Assembly: GCA_038277395.1 (NCBI GenBank)
Contig: CM076193.1
Location: forward strand, 76,232,307 to 76,296,306
Direction: 5' to 3'
Length of the DNA: 64,000 nt
From: Dryocosmus kuriphilus
Lineage: Eukaryota > Arthropoda > Insecta > Hymenoptera > Cynipidae
Of this stretch, positions 23,705 through 35,800 are shown in pieces. The translations under genes were made by a program, and so were the position numbers. Within the stretch, counting starts at the first letter, position 1, and each line of letters starts with the position of its first letter. Under the pieces are notes generated by a model, which ran no database searches, was not told the DNA's origin, and worked only from the letters and a program-made list of their open reading frames with translations.

Positions 23705-24289
23705 CACAGTATTTTTTATCATAAGTGTGAGGGATGTGAAATGCGTTAGTGTAATATTGCGCACGCCGTGTGCAATTCAGCGTATTGGTACCCGCAAAAC
23801 GGCCAAGCAAAATATGGCATATTCCGAGCACGTATGACAAAAAGTATAATAAGAAGGTCTCACGATATATGTCCAGATCGAGTGAGCACCACTATACCGA
23901 ATACAGATGTTCATCAACTTCAGGATTGATGTGCATTTAATTTGAACAGACTTGAATTTATATATTTAACTAAATTCCCCTTGAAGGCAATTCAATTTTT
24001 TTTCAATTCTGCTAAATTTTAACGAGTTTAGTTGAATTTTATGATCGGTCTGTTTCAAAGCGAAATTTCTCAGTGAATTAAACTATACCTACATAATTCA
24101 AACTTTAATTTTATAGACGTAACATCAAGTTCACTCGTTACTTTCGACTGACATCGTACGAAAATTGTTTAACTTTTACGTTATAAATTACCATCTGATC
24201 AATTTCGAACAAAGTGTGGGTTATAATATCGACAATTGTAACGCAGAAACATTAGGGAGTCAAGAACCAAAAAAGTCGCAAGTATATAT

Positions 24290-24800
24290 AGTTACATCAT
24301 AGCTGTCGTGACAACGTATCTGTAATTTAATTAAGTGGTCTTTATTACCCAGTTAAATAATAATTCCGTCGTCAGAATTCAATCACGAAAGATAAATAGG
24401 AATCGATTGAGCCTTCCGGGTAGAAGGATCGAGGCGATCCCTCGCAAATCGCAAGGGTGGACCTGTGCTGCTCGGTATAAGCACAAGCTTAACGTTTACA
24501 GAACGTCGAGAAAGAGAAATCTTGATCGAGTCCGATGAAGTGTAAAGAGAGGGAGGAGGGTGAGTCGGCACACGCCATTGTGATTCTCAGAGCACACGGA
24601 GAAGAAGTATCGGTTGCAATTCACTGGGTTCACCGAGCCAAATTGTTGTTGTTGGTTATACGTAACATTTCCTGATCTATGATGGTCTCCCGAAAAACGA
24701 AAAGAAAAACGGGGGAAAATCCCTTCGTCCAATCTCGTCCCCCTGCCCCTTTACCATCATAGTCACGATCAACTCGAGAACAGTCTTGTCTTTCGAACGA
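24290..24800. promoter_or_regulatory. Low-repeat, GC-richer block downstream of Krüppel; candidate regulatory region
   Basis: About 500 bases are markedly less AT-rich than the surroundings and show no inverted-repeat structure. There is a poly-T run followed by GCCCTTTTTATGGCGG near 24810; TTTATG is the core recognised by Caudal-type homeodomains. Function is inferred only from composition and position about 5 kb beyond the 3' end of Krüppel. A non-coding exon is equally possible. Confidence 0.25.
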
Positions 24801-25649
24801 CTCCAGGAGTTTTTTGCCCTTTTTATGGCGGAAACTGTGAAGAGAAAACAGAAAGAACGGCTTTTTTGTTCCTAATTCGCTGCCAATTAATGCTTTTTAT
24901 AACTTAAATTAAAATTTTTAAAGATTTAGGATACGCATAAAATAAAAAAGGTCAGAAAAGTACAGCAGAATGGATCGATAACATCTCTTTTTAACTTTGA
25001 TATAATCAATATATGTCTGCCCTAAAAATGTTAACTTTTTACGTGTTTGTAAATGATCATTCTCCACAAAATTCGGTAGTCAAGCTTAAGAATTTTTTTC
25101 TTCTTTGTCTTTGAAGGCCAGCACTTACTGATCAAAAATAAAAGAAAATAATGTTAATATTATTTAAAAATATATAATCTCAACATTGCTGTACGGTAAG
25201 TTACTTTTTTTAAAAAGGAGAATAACTACATCAACACTTTGATTTGCACTTACACAAAAAAATAGTCCATTGATAGGCAGATTAATATAAAACATATTTA
25301 CAATTTTAAAAAGAATTTTTCCTAAGGGCACATGGTTTTCTCTGATATCGAATTAAATCTGAATTAGTGTTATGCCACCCTATTTAAAAAGTTAACAGTT
25401 AGATGTTATAAAACTGATCTTATTTGGAAAATCATATTATTTGCTTAACCGTCGGCGATGCTTCTTTATATTTTATCATTTTTTTTAAATTCAGACAGAA
25501 ACATTAAATAATTTAATAATGAGTTGAGGGAATATGAATTTTGTGTTATATACTAACCATGATAAAAATTTCAAAATACAATCGAACCTCTGGCGACCAA
25601 AAGGGGATACGCGTGGATTTAGCCTGAGAAGAATAAATTGTCCTGAAAG

Positions 25650-26721
25650 TTAATTTTAAAAATCTTTCTCATTTCAATTTTAAGGACTGATTCTTGTAGA
25701 GAATTTTAAGGCGCATCTTTTTTTCCTTTTGCAAAAATTTGTAGGTTTTGTAGTTCTTGAAATAACTGGTAAAAAGTGGATTTTTCGAAAACGAAAAATT
25801 TCAATCTTTTTTCACTTCCACTCGCGATAGTTTAACCAATTTTCAGAATTTTTCCATTTTATCAATACTAAATGACGTATTTAAGTCTTTTGAAACCATC
25901 TAAATAAGAAAAATGAAAATATTTTTATAAACAAAAAAGTTGTTAATTTTTTTTGAGACTTTGCAAAAATCATGAATTTTAACCTTCAAGCGCTTCGTTT
26001 ATCGAGCGAATTTTAAGCTACGGAAAACTTCCAGTGAAAAAGTTGTTTAATGTTCAAAGAATTTTTCTGCAAAGTTTTAGCTTAATTAGATTAATAGTTA
26101 CAAAACTGAATTTTTTAAAATTGCAAGCGTCAATCTTGACGCTGCCCTCTAAACACGTGCCCTCTTCGTCCGCTGCAACGCATTCGTAACTGAAGAGACA
26201 CGTGTTTAGAGGGCAGCGTCAAGATTGCCACTTGGATTTTAAAAAATTCATAGTTTTGTAACTATTACTCTAATTAAGCTTAAACTTTGCAGAAAACTTC
26301 TTTGAACCTTAATGAACAACTTTCTCACTGGACGTTTTCCGTAGCTTAAAATTCGCTCGATAAACGAAGCGCTTGCAGGTTAAAATTTATGATTTTTGCA
26401 AAGTCTCAATAAAAAATTAACAACTTATTTGTTTATACAAATATATTTTCATTTTTCTTATTTAGGTGGTTTCATAAGACTTAAGTGCGTCATGTAGTAT
26501 TGAAAAAATCAAAAAATTCTGCAAATTGGTTAAACTATCGCGAGTGGAAGTGAAAAAAGATTGGAATTTTTCGTTTTCGAAAAATCCACTTTTTACCAGC
26601 TATTTCAAGAACTACAAAACCTACAAATTTTTGCAAAAAAAAAAAAAAAAAAGATGCGCCTTGAAATTCTCTACAAGAATCAGTCCTTAAAATTGAAATT
26701 CTAAAGATTTTTAAAATTAAG
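25650..26721. mobile_element. 1.07-kb near-perfect hairpin palindrome
   Basis: Arms of about 520 bp (25650-26155 and 26205-26721) are inverted copies. They carry GGACTGATTCTTGTAGAGAA, TTTCACTTCCACTCGCGATA and AAATTCGCTCGATAAACGAA in opposite orientation. The centre has ACACGTG and CACGTGT around about 36 unpaired bases, with GAGGGCAGCGTCAAGATTG mirrored on each side. No reading frame of note. A transcript would form long double-stranded RNA. Confidence 0.85.
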
Positions 26722-28246
26722 GTTCAGAACAGTACTTCGTATAATAGAAATTTACATTCCCCCAACTTAATCTTAAAATAATCAATTTTCGTACTTAATA
26801 AAAAACGAAAAAATGATGCATTTTTTCAAGACATTTGTGTGGATTGTTGCTTTGGACGAAGAAATACAAAAAAATACGTAAAAAAATTATTTGTAGAGAA
26901 TAAAATAAGCTTCAAAATGAGCCTTCATCAAACCCTCCGTGACTGATAGTTTAAATTAAATGTAATGAATTTTCATTTCCATTTCATTTCCATAATAATA
27001 TTTTGTTCTAATTTTACTTATTAAGTCTTCAAAGTTCAAAGTATTAGAAAACATTTTGTTAGTACTCAAATTAAAAAATTGGCAGAGGAGTGGGAGAACA
27101 GTTTTCTTAAACAATAATATTTTTTGAAACAAATTTTTTGGTGGGTTAGCATTTGCAGAATTGGTGAAGGTAGAGTGATATTTCACAAACAAATATAAGT
27201 CGGATCTAAAAAAATGTAAATTTTTAAAAGCAAATTGTTATAAATAATAATTTTTTCCATACTTATACTTATGCGAAAAATCTGGAGAAAAAAATAGAAA
27301 ATAACCAAGGGCCAACAAGGATATGCCATTAATTTTGCAACAGTTTTCTATTGGCAGCACTTTTGATGTGAAAAATATTGTTTAAAATATTTTTATTAAC
27401 TATATTCTGTGAAAACTATAAATGATGATAGAAATTGTCAAAAAATAAGTTACATATAAGTAGTTAAGTAGTTAATTACAAGTAATAATTGTACCAAACA
27501 ACATTAGCGTATTTATTATTTTTAAACATTTCTTAACAATTTTGAATTTGACAAAAGTAAATTCTGATATATCAGTTGCAAATGAGATCAAGAACAATCA
27601 AGTATCTTTATTGGTTTTCGAGTGGTAGGAATTAATTTATTTAGCCCTGCACGACAGAATGTCGAAACAACGAACGAGCTGACTCTCTTGCTCGGCAGCT
27701 ACTCGCTTCGAAAATCTTTTGGTTAAACAAATTAGCCTAATTCGGAAACCAATATCGAAAAAAATATTGTTTATAACAATTTGTTGTTAAAAATGTAAAT
27801 TTTTTTATCTCACACATGCATGAAAATGCCACTTTTTTATGCCCGTAGAGAGAGAAGTTACTCGTTACAACCCACGAGCAAATTCTATACTTTACCTCCG
27901 GCAGGTTGCAAACATCAACTTTCTTTTCACTCTAAAGCCATAGAAGAGACATGTTCACACATATGTGAGATAAAATATCGTATGTAACGCGGGAGGAATT
28001 GGTCTTTACTAACTAGTGTAAACCAAACTTCAAACTCGTTAGTAAAGACAAGCTTACCTCCCCCTTCACGTAACATCCTTTTTTTTAAATTTGACGAACA
28101 GTTTTTTTTTGTCAAGTTCTCTGATAATCCACGAAAAGTTTTTTCAATAAATATAATTATTAAAAAAAACGTGTCCCCCCTCCGCCAATTTTAGATTTTG
28201 AGTACCAAAAAAATGTTTTCTAATACTTCGGACCATTGCCTCTAGG
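26722..28246. other. Intergenic with a small hairpin at 27985-28072
   Basis: No gene seen. At 27985-28072 GGAGGAATTGGTCTTTACTAAC pairs with GTTAGTAAAGACAAGCTTACCTCC across a 25-base loop, a short MITE-like hairpin. Confidence 0.5.
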
Positions 28247-28409
28247 GACCATTCAGGTATTACGTCACACGCCTGGGCGGGGAGGGGGGAGGGTGCCCAG
28301 CTGTAATGTGACGCCTATGTGAAAGTTACATACATTTACTAGAGAAAACGTGGGGGGGAGGTAAAATTACCAGAAAAAAGCGTGACGTAATACTTGAATA
28401 GCCCCTTAG
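28247..28409. mobile_element. About 160-bp MITE, TATTACGTCAC-type termini
   Basis: The left end GGGACCATTCAGGTATTACG is mirrored by CGTAATACTTGAATAGCCCC on the right. A G-rich patch follows the left end. A second copy is at 37191-37350. Confidence 0.75.
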
Positions 28410-29120
28410 AGACTTAATATGTAAAATTAGATGAAAATTTTGTTTACAAGAACGAAAATTCATTACAATACAGCTAAGACGTAATAGAAAAATAGTATCA
28501 TTATTTAGCGATATGATGATGGCTGATTTTGAGGATTATTTAGTTTTCTGAAAATCACTGCATACACATTCTTTTGTATTTTTCTTTATCGGAAGCAGCA
28601 ATCGATACAAACGTTTTCAAAAAATGTATCATTTTTGCATTTTTTTGTTAATTACAAAAATCCAACAACACTTGCAGACTTTTTTTTGTCCCACATAAAA
28701 AGAGTGAGTCTTTCTTTGCAGATGTACTGTCCAGTTTATCTAAAAAATAATCATATCTTTATAATCGTTTACAAAATCGACAGAAATAGACCCATTGTTA
28801 ATTACTACGAATTTTAAAACATAAATATAAACGTACATTAGAAGAAAAAAAGTTTGGGGTAAGTTCGTTTTTTTTCAAAATTATATTGTCTAGGAATTAT
28901 AAAACTATTCCAGTACATTAAATTTTTTTAGAGTAATTTTAATTTTAGTAAAAAACGAGTAAAATATAGTTGTAAAGAAAATTTCTAGGAGTAATATCAG
29001 CTACTCATCATTAAGATTGAATAAGAATTGTAACTTTTTATTTAAGGATGTTATTCTAGGTGTATATACTTATATAGTCAAACTCGAAATTATAAAATCT
29101 TTAACTTGATTGATAAAATT
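28410..29120. other. Intergenic beyond the Krüppel 3' end, no feature
   Basis: Very AT-rich, no gene or clear repeat. Confidence 0.5.
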
Positions 29121-29870
29121 AACAAAAAAGAGGCTCATTGTTTATTACAACGAATTTTAGATTAGGTGTCTAAGCGTAAATAATAAATATATATATATAT
29201 ATATAATAAAAAATATATATACATATATACATATATACATATATAATATGCCATATGAATGCAAGAGCTTGCATGAAAAGATGTATGGATATAAAGGAAG
29301 CAAAATATGTAGGGGAGACTGGGACTAGTTGGCCATACGGCTTGGATTGGCCAACTCGATTTTTTAGTATGCAAATTCAATGTAATATAGTGTTATGTAC
29401 GTCGGTAATAGGTTATAGATATGTAGTGCTGCATTTAAGAGTTACATATGATAGCCTTCCGATGGTTTTTATGAAAATAAGTGCAGAATATCTGATTTTA
29501 AACGTCGCGAGTTTAAATTCTTTTGCTATAATTGTTTATGTTTATGTTGTGTGATTAGGGAACAGTATACATTAAACAACAACGTTCTTCCGCTTTTGTT
29601 TTTAAAAAGGGTGAACATAAATCAGCCTTCTCAATTGGTACAAAATAGAGGGTACGAATAAAACACTGACAATAATCGACCGAATCGCGACACATACCTA
29701 GATATATTCATGAGTCTATTAACGGCACTGACTGTAAACCGATGCATCACTGACGAGTGCATGCGTTTGATTAGAGTCAGCCGGATTGACGCACCTGCTG
29801 GAGAGCGCCGCGCGCTGTCTTTTGTGTTGAGGGTAACGAGTCCCGGGGCCTTCATAACCCAAGAAATACA
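29121..29870 (-). other. Kr: Probable 3' untranslated region of Krüppel
   Basis: This follows the Krüppel stop codon. The first good minus-strand AATAAA is at 29146-29141, which would give a 3' UTR of roughly 740 bases. An (AT)n tract lies at about 29189-29235. No transcript evidence is available, so the end is an inference. Confidence 0.4.
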
Positions 29871-32800
29871 CTAGGATGCTTCATCTATGTTGGTTGTTTT
29901 AAGAAGGTGACGGTGGAACTTGGTCCTATGCTGATGCAGAAAAAGACTGCTGGGGCTAGCTGCCGAGACGTCGAGTTCCTCATCTTCCTCGTCGTGATGG
30001 GTGTCGCTGCTGGGACTGCGACTCAGTGGGGAATCGCCACTACTGTGAGAGTGCGAGTGTGTTCTATGCATGCCAGTAGACATCGAGAGATCTTCGGGCT
30101 CTGTTTGTTCTGGCAGGTTCGTGGGAATACCAGAAAGGTTCAGTGGGTGAGGCGTAGAGCTGGTTGTCACAGCGGGACTAGGCAGTTGACGATGGGCTGG
30201 AATCTGGATGGGCGCTCTCATCTTTCTAGCTAGAGATCCCTCGTTCTCTTCCATATCGACGTCGATATCAATGTCGATATCTTCCTCGAGGTCATCACTC
30301 GCTAGCGACGGGGAACCAATTTGCGATCCCGCTGTTGAAGAGTTGCTCATGACACTGACTCCACTAAGTCCACACTTATGATGCAGGAGGTGATGCCTCC
30401 TTCGGAAACACATTTGACAGTTTTCACACGCGAAAGGCTTCTCACCCTTGTGGATCAGTAAGTGAGCCTTCAGCTGATTCGAATCGCTGAATTTTGCAGA
30501 ACAAAGTTCACAGGCATAGGGTCGCTCGCCAGTGTGAACTCGAAGATGACGACGAAGGTTAGCTACTTGCACGAACTGGCGGTCACAATGGCTACAGTGA
30601 TATGGCTTCTCTCCGGTATGCAATCTCATGTGAGTCTTTAGGTGGTGGTCCCTCGTAAATCTGTAAAAAAAAATAAGAAGAAAAGTTGGTTTAGATTTAG
30701 ATCTGAGAGAAGTTTTATAATAAGAGATATTGGAAGAAATTAAAAGAGTAAAGTACAGTATAACTAACCGCTTGTGGCACTCGGGACACTCGAACGGTTT
30801 CTCTCCTGTATGAGTCCTCTCATGATTCTGCAACACATGCTTGTAGCCAAAAGATCTGGAGCACACTCCACAAGTAAAGACCTTATCTCTGCTATCCTTG
30901 ACTACTTCAGTACTAATCGACGTTGGAGGACTTGAGGGTGCCGAGCCTTCCATAGGCATCTGCATACTTTCGATTTTCGTCTTGGAGTTTATCTTTCTTT
31001 TTAGAGACTGGCCCTTCTTTGTTATTCTATCGGCGCTACTGCTTACGACATTGTTGTTAATGTTGATGTTGGAATTAGCATTTCTTCCTCGAGATGCAGA
31101 CTTATTGCTTAGGGCAGGCGAGATAGTTCCCGAAGAACGGTGAAGAGGCGATGGTGGAGATGAAGCTGATGTAGGCATCCATCCTCCAAAGAGAGTTTGA
31201 TGATGGCGGTAGAGTGATGGACTCGCCGCCAGGGTTGCGTGGAGAGAAACTGGTATTCCGGCTGCCATCAACGCTGCTGTTCTACTTGCGGCCAGTAATT
31301 GTTGTGGTGTCAACATCGATAAACCAGCCGCCGCTGCTCCCATTCCGGCAAAGAGAGATGTCGAGGTATTGTTGTTTAAGGGTGGAGAGGGTGACTGCTT
31401 CTCAGAGTCTTGCATCATGTCGTATTGTTGATTAGATAAGAGACCTGTAAGCAGAAAAATTAAAAGTTAGGCTTACTCGTGATTGGCTTTAGCTTCAATA
31501 AACTTGAAGAAATATTTCTTAACCTATGCTTAAAACGAGGTTTTTTTGGGAGGGCACTGTATTCAAATCTGATGTCTTTACTATGGAGTAAATAGAAGTT
31601 TTATATTTGTGTTTTCATTCATCCGTCAATAAATTGAAATACATCGAAAGACACCGCGGTATCAAACCAAGTATACTAAATAATACTTTTTCATCATGCC
31701 GAGCTTCATGCGACATTTAAAATCGAGAGTACAACCATTTTATGGAAATCGGTGAATGTCGTGTCAAATTGAGGCGATAAGGGAGGGAAACAATATCGAT
31801 TCGACACAGCTCATTAATGGACTTCGTTGCAAGAACGGCTTTATTAATTGCACCTCATATCAGCAATAGATACGAAAAAAATTGGAAATATTTTCATCGA
31901 AATAGTATATTATACATTTAAAAATTACACAATAACCCAACGGTTTATTGGGGAGAGTACGATATCCGTGGCGACAAAGTTTTAATGTGGATTCCTATAG
32001 GATTTTTTGCGAGAAACACGAATGTGAAAGTATTAAATGGATATCTCGAATAGTTTTCGAGATATCGATTTTTTATGGTAAAATTATTTATTTATTTATT
32101 TTAGTTTACGCAACTTCTGACTGTGGATTTCGGTGGGGGTTTTTGCGAGAAAAACAAATCTGAATTTTTTAAATCGATATCTTAAATGTTTTTTGAGATA
32201 TCTTTTTTTTCTGTTAAATTAAATAATAGAATAATGCAGAACGACTTCCAACGACTCATGGGGGACGGGAAGGCACCCCTGCGATTGGTCACAAAAGTAA
32301 GTAGGGTCGTATTCTTACCCCTTTTCCAACGCCTCATGGGGGGGGGGGGGGAAGGCACCCTTGTGACTGGTCACAAAAATAATGTAAGTTCGCACCCCTA
32401 CACCTTTTCCAACGCCTCATGGGGGGTGGGAAGGCACCCCTGTGACTGGTCACAAAAATAATGCAAGGTCGTACCCCTACCCCTTTTCCAACGCTATCAA
32501 TTTAAAGGTGTTTAATTCGATTTTCTCTTGAAAAATACCCTATTGGAGTGAACGTTAAGAAATTTTTTTAATTAAAAAAAAGTTTTAAAAAATCGATATC
32601 TCGAAAAATATTGGAGATATCAATTTAAAATGGTCAGATTCGTGTTTCTCGCAAAAAATCCTACAGGAATCCGCATTAAAACATTGTCGCCACGGATATC
32701 GTACTCGCACCAGTTTATTATTCTCTGGGTGATCGACTACCGCGAATTTCACTGATTTTTATCGCTTCAAATATTTTTTCCTAACTACAAAAAAGCGGCA

Positions 32801-35800
32801 ATGATATAAAATTTTAAAGAGCAATTTATTGCAACTTGAATGTTTCTCCTTCACTTTCACACAGCAATACCAGAATCTGAATTTTAATGAAAAATGTTGG
32901 TTTACTTTCAGATGTAACCAAAGAATCATATGGCGGATGAAAGAATTTTCCCCTTGTTCAATATAAGAAAAACTTTTCACAAACGACGCACGTGTTCAAC
33001 GCATCGATATATACCAAGGTCGCAGTTCGCATAGACCTTTCAGCTAGCGCAAATGAATTGCAGATCGCATGACTTAAAATCAGACGAAAGTTAACACACC
33101 TATTAGTTGTTCTTTGTGCTACATACATATTTCATGTAGCGACAGCTAAGATCAATTTATGATTGAAATGAATTGATCTACTGAAATGAAGGCAAGAATA
33201 AAATTCAGTTCTTTAAAATCTTATTTCATTATTATTAATTAATTTAATTTATTAATTTTGGTTCGATTAACCTGGTTAACGAACTTGACCTTAGATTTTA
33301 GACTCTAAAAAAGTGTATGTAACAAAATTCAGGTTACGAAACAGACATACACATTAATACATGCAGACAGAAGACAAAATTTTATGATTTTCGGGCTCTG
33401 TGAGTTCCGAAACGTAAAGATCCGTTTAAAACGGAGTCCATTAATGAGCTGTGTCGAATCGATATTGTTTCCCTTTTCGCCGTTTCCCAGCAACAAGCAA
33501 GGACCGCCCTCCCTTATATCTCTTTTCTAATTGGCTGCTAACCCCTTATTCCCGGGAAAGATATTTTTTCGTATCTCTTAGGTTTATATGAAGGAAAATA
33601 TATTAAACTCTCAGAATTTGCTAAAGAAAATAAAGAGTTTTTTTCATTCGAAATTCAACGACTTGTTTCTGAGAAAAATACTCAATTGTCTTTCTCTCTT
33701 ACTTCTATTCTATTTGGGGGGGGTGTGGGGGGTTACACATTAATATGAGGGACCTTTTTTTTCTCGTCAGGCGCAAACTAGGGAACTGTGTCTGTGGATC
33801 AGTCTACTGAATTCAGTTGACGACTAGCAATTAAAATTGCATTTTTTGAATGGTTTTTAATTGGAAAATATTTTAGAACTTCAGATTTAATTTATTTTTA
33901 TGGTCGGTTCTCCTCTGTTCCTCGCTACTATTTCGTTCGCGTACGCTCTCACATGGAGGGCTTGCTCCCAGAACCCTCCTCCTCCATTCACATTCTTTCT
34001 CAAACGCTTGGGCGTTCATTCATGTAACCGACACCACCCACCGGCCCCACGAGCCGTTTCTCCCACCCACTTTGTATCGCCCTCTCTTCCTTGATATCAA
34101 CAACTCACTTTGATGAACAATCTTAACATACTTAAATTATTTTTTCTGTCGATGATTGAAATAGATATCAAGGGTGCATAGTAACTAGGACAAGAACCTG
34201 AATTTAGAAAAATATATATCCGCTTCGCGGACACGTTCTCATTGCGCTCTGCATGCGCCGCGCTTCGCGCAAAGTATGAACGCGCCTTGGGCGAGCGTCT
34301 GTTGGAACTTCCGCTTCGCGCTCAGTACTGTATTTACCTCGAGCTGCGCGCTCAGACGATTTGATGAACTGACTTTGAAGAGGGTTCTCAAAGGACCTAC
34401 GGCTTTCACAACAATTACATTCTTATTGCGACACTCGCGTTTCGCGCTCGACAATTAGGTTCTACAGACAGGTTAATATATGATATATTGTAATGAGAAT
34501 TTAATAAATTAATAATCACGAAACGGGTTCATACCACGTTGTTCATCCATAAATTATGCGTCACGTCCGAAAAATAACGCATTTCTTTGATATGTGTAAT
34601 ATTTTTAAACGATAAACCTTTTAAACTGACAATTTAAAATACAACAACGTCAGCTTGTTTTTACTTATTCTTGAGGATCGAAATAAACAGACCCAGACCG
34701 AGGTTTAATTTTACCAAAAATAACGCATCTGCTAAATATCACAATTATAACTTACGAATCTTTTTAGAAAAAAATAGTTAATCTGTTACAAAAACAGTTT
34801 TTCCTATTTTTTGAAAATTTTGAAAATCGTGTAACTTTTTAATTTGCGTCGAATTTAAGAATGCCATTAAGATAATTTGCAAGCCTTTTTGGCATCTATT
34901 AGAAACTTTGACAAAAATATGACATATTTCAGATAGCGACAGCTAAGATTAATTTATGATTGAAATGAATTGATTTATTTAAATTAAGGCAAGAATAAAA
35001 TTTAGTTTTTTTTTTAAAATGCAGGTCCTTGTACTAGTTACTGTGCGCCCTAGATATCTATTTCAATCATCGACAGAAAACATAATTGAAGCGTATTAAG
35101 ATTGTTCAGCAAATTGAGTTGTTACTATCAAGGAAGAGAAGGCGATTATAACAAGTGGGTAAGGAGAAATGGCGCGTGGGCCAGTGGGTGGTGTCCGTGG
35201 AGTCATGAATGAACGCCCAAGCGTGTGTTACTGTGTGAGACTGCGTTTTATATAAATAATTAATATTTTTAAACCAGTTTTTTGCATAAATGAAAAGATC
35301 ATATGCGGATTAGTGAAAAAAAAAAAAAAAAAGAAGTTCAGAAAAGGAATCAGAATGCGCGATACACGCGAATAAAGATTCGAACAGTTTTCGTCGATTT
35401 TCTCGGTTTCGTTCATTTTTCAGTTATGGTGTTCTTCCAAATCACGGCAGAGCAACACTCAGGAACAAAGAACTAAATAGGAAGAGAAAAGGGCAGATTT
35501 ACACAGTTTTACGTTTTTTAAGTATGGAGTTTTCATTAGTAAGTTACTTATTTTAATTTTTATACTTTGTACAGAAAATTCAAGGGATTCTGATTTTACA
35601 TCTTCTGAAGGCTTGAAACCGTCAAAAATACAGAAATCGAAGAAGACTCTGAAAATGGCAATAAACAGAGTAGAAATTCTACAAATAACCACAGGGTCGA
35701 CGGGGCAATTTTATACTAGTATGGGAATCAAAAAGTGTTCAAATATACCGTAAGTTAATAAAAAAATATGGTAAGTTTCCGAACTTTAACTCAAATGAGA

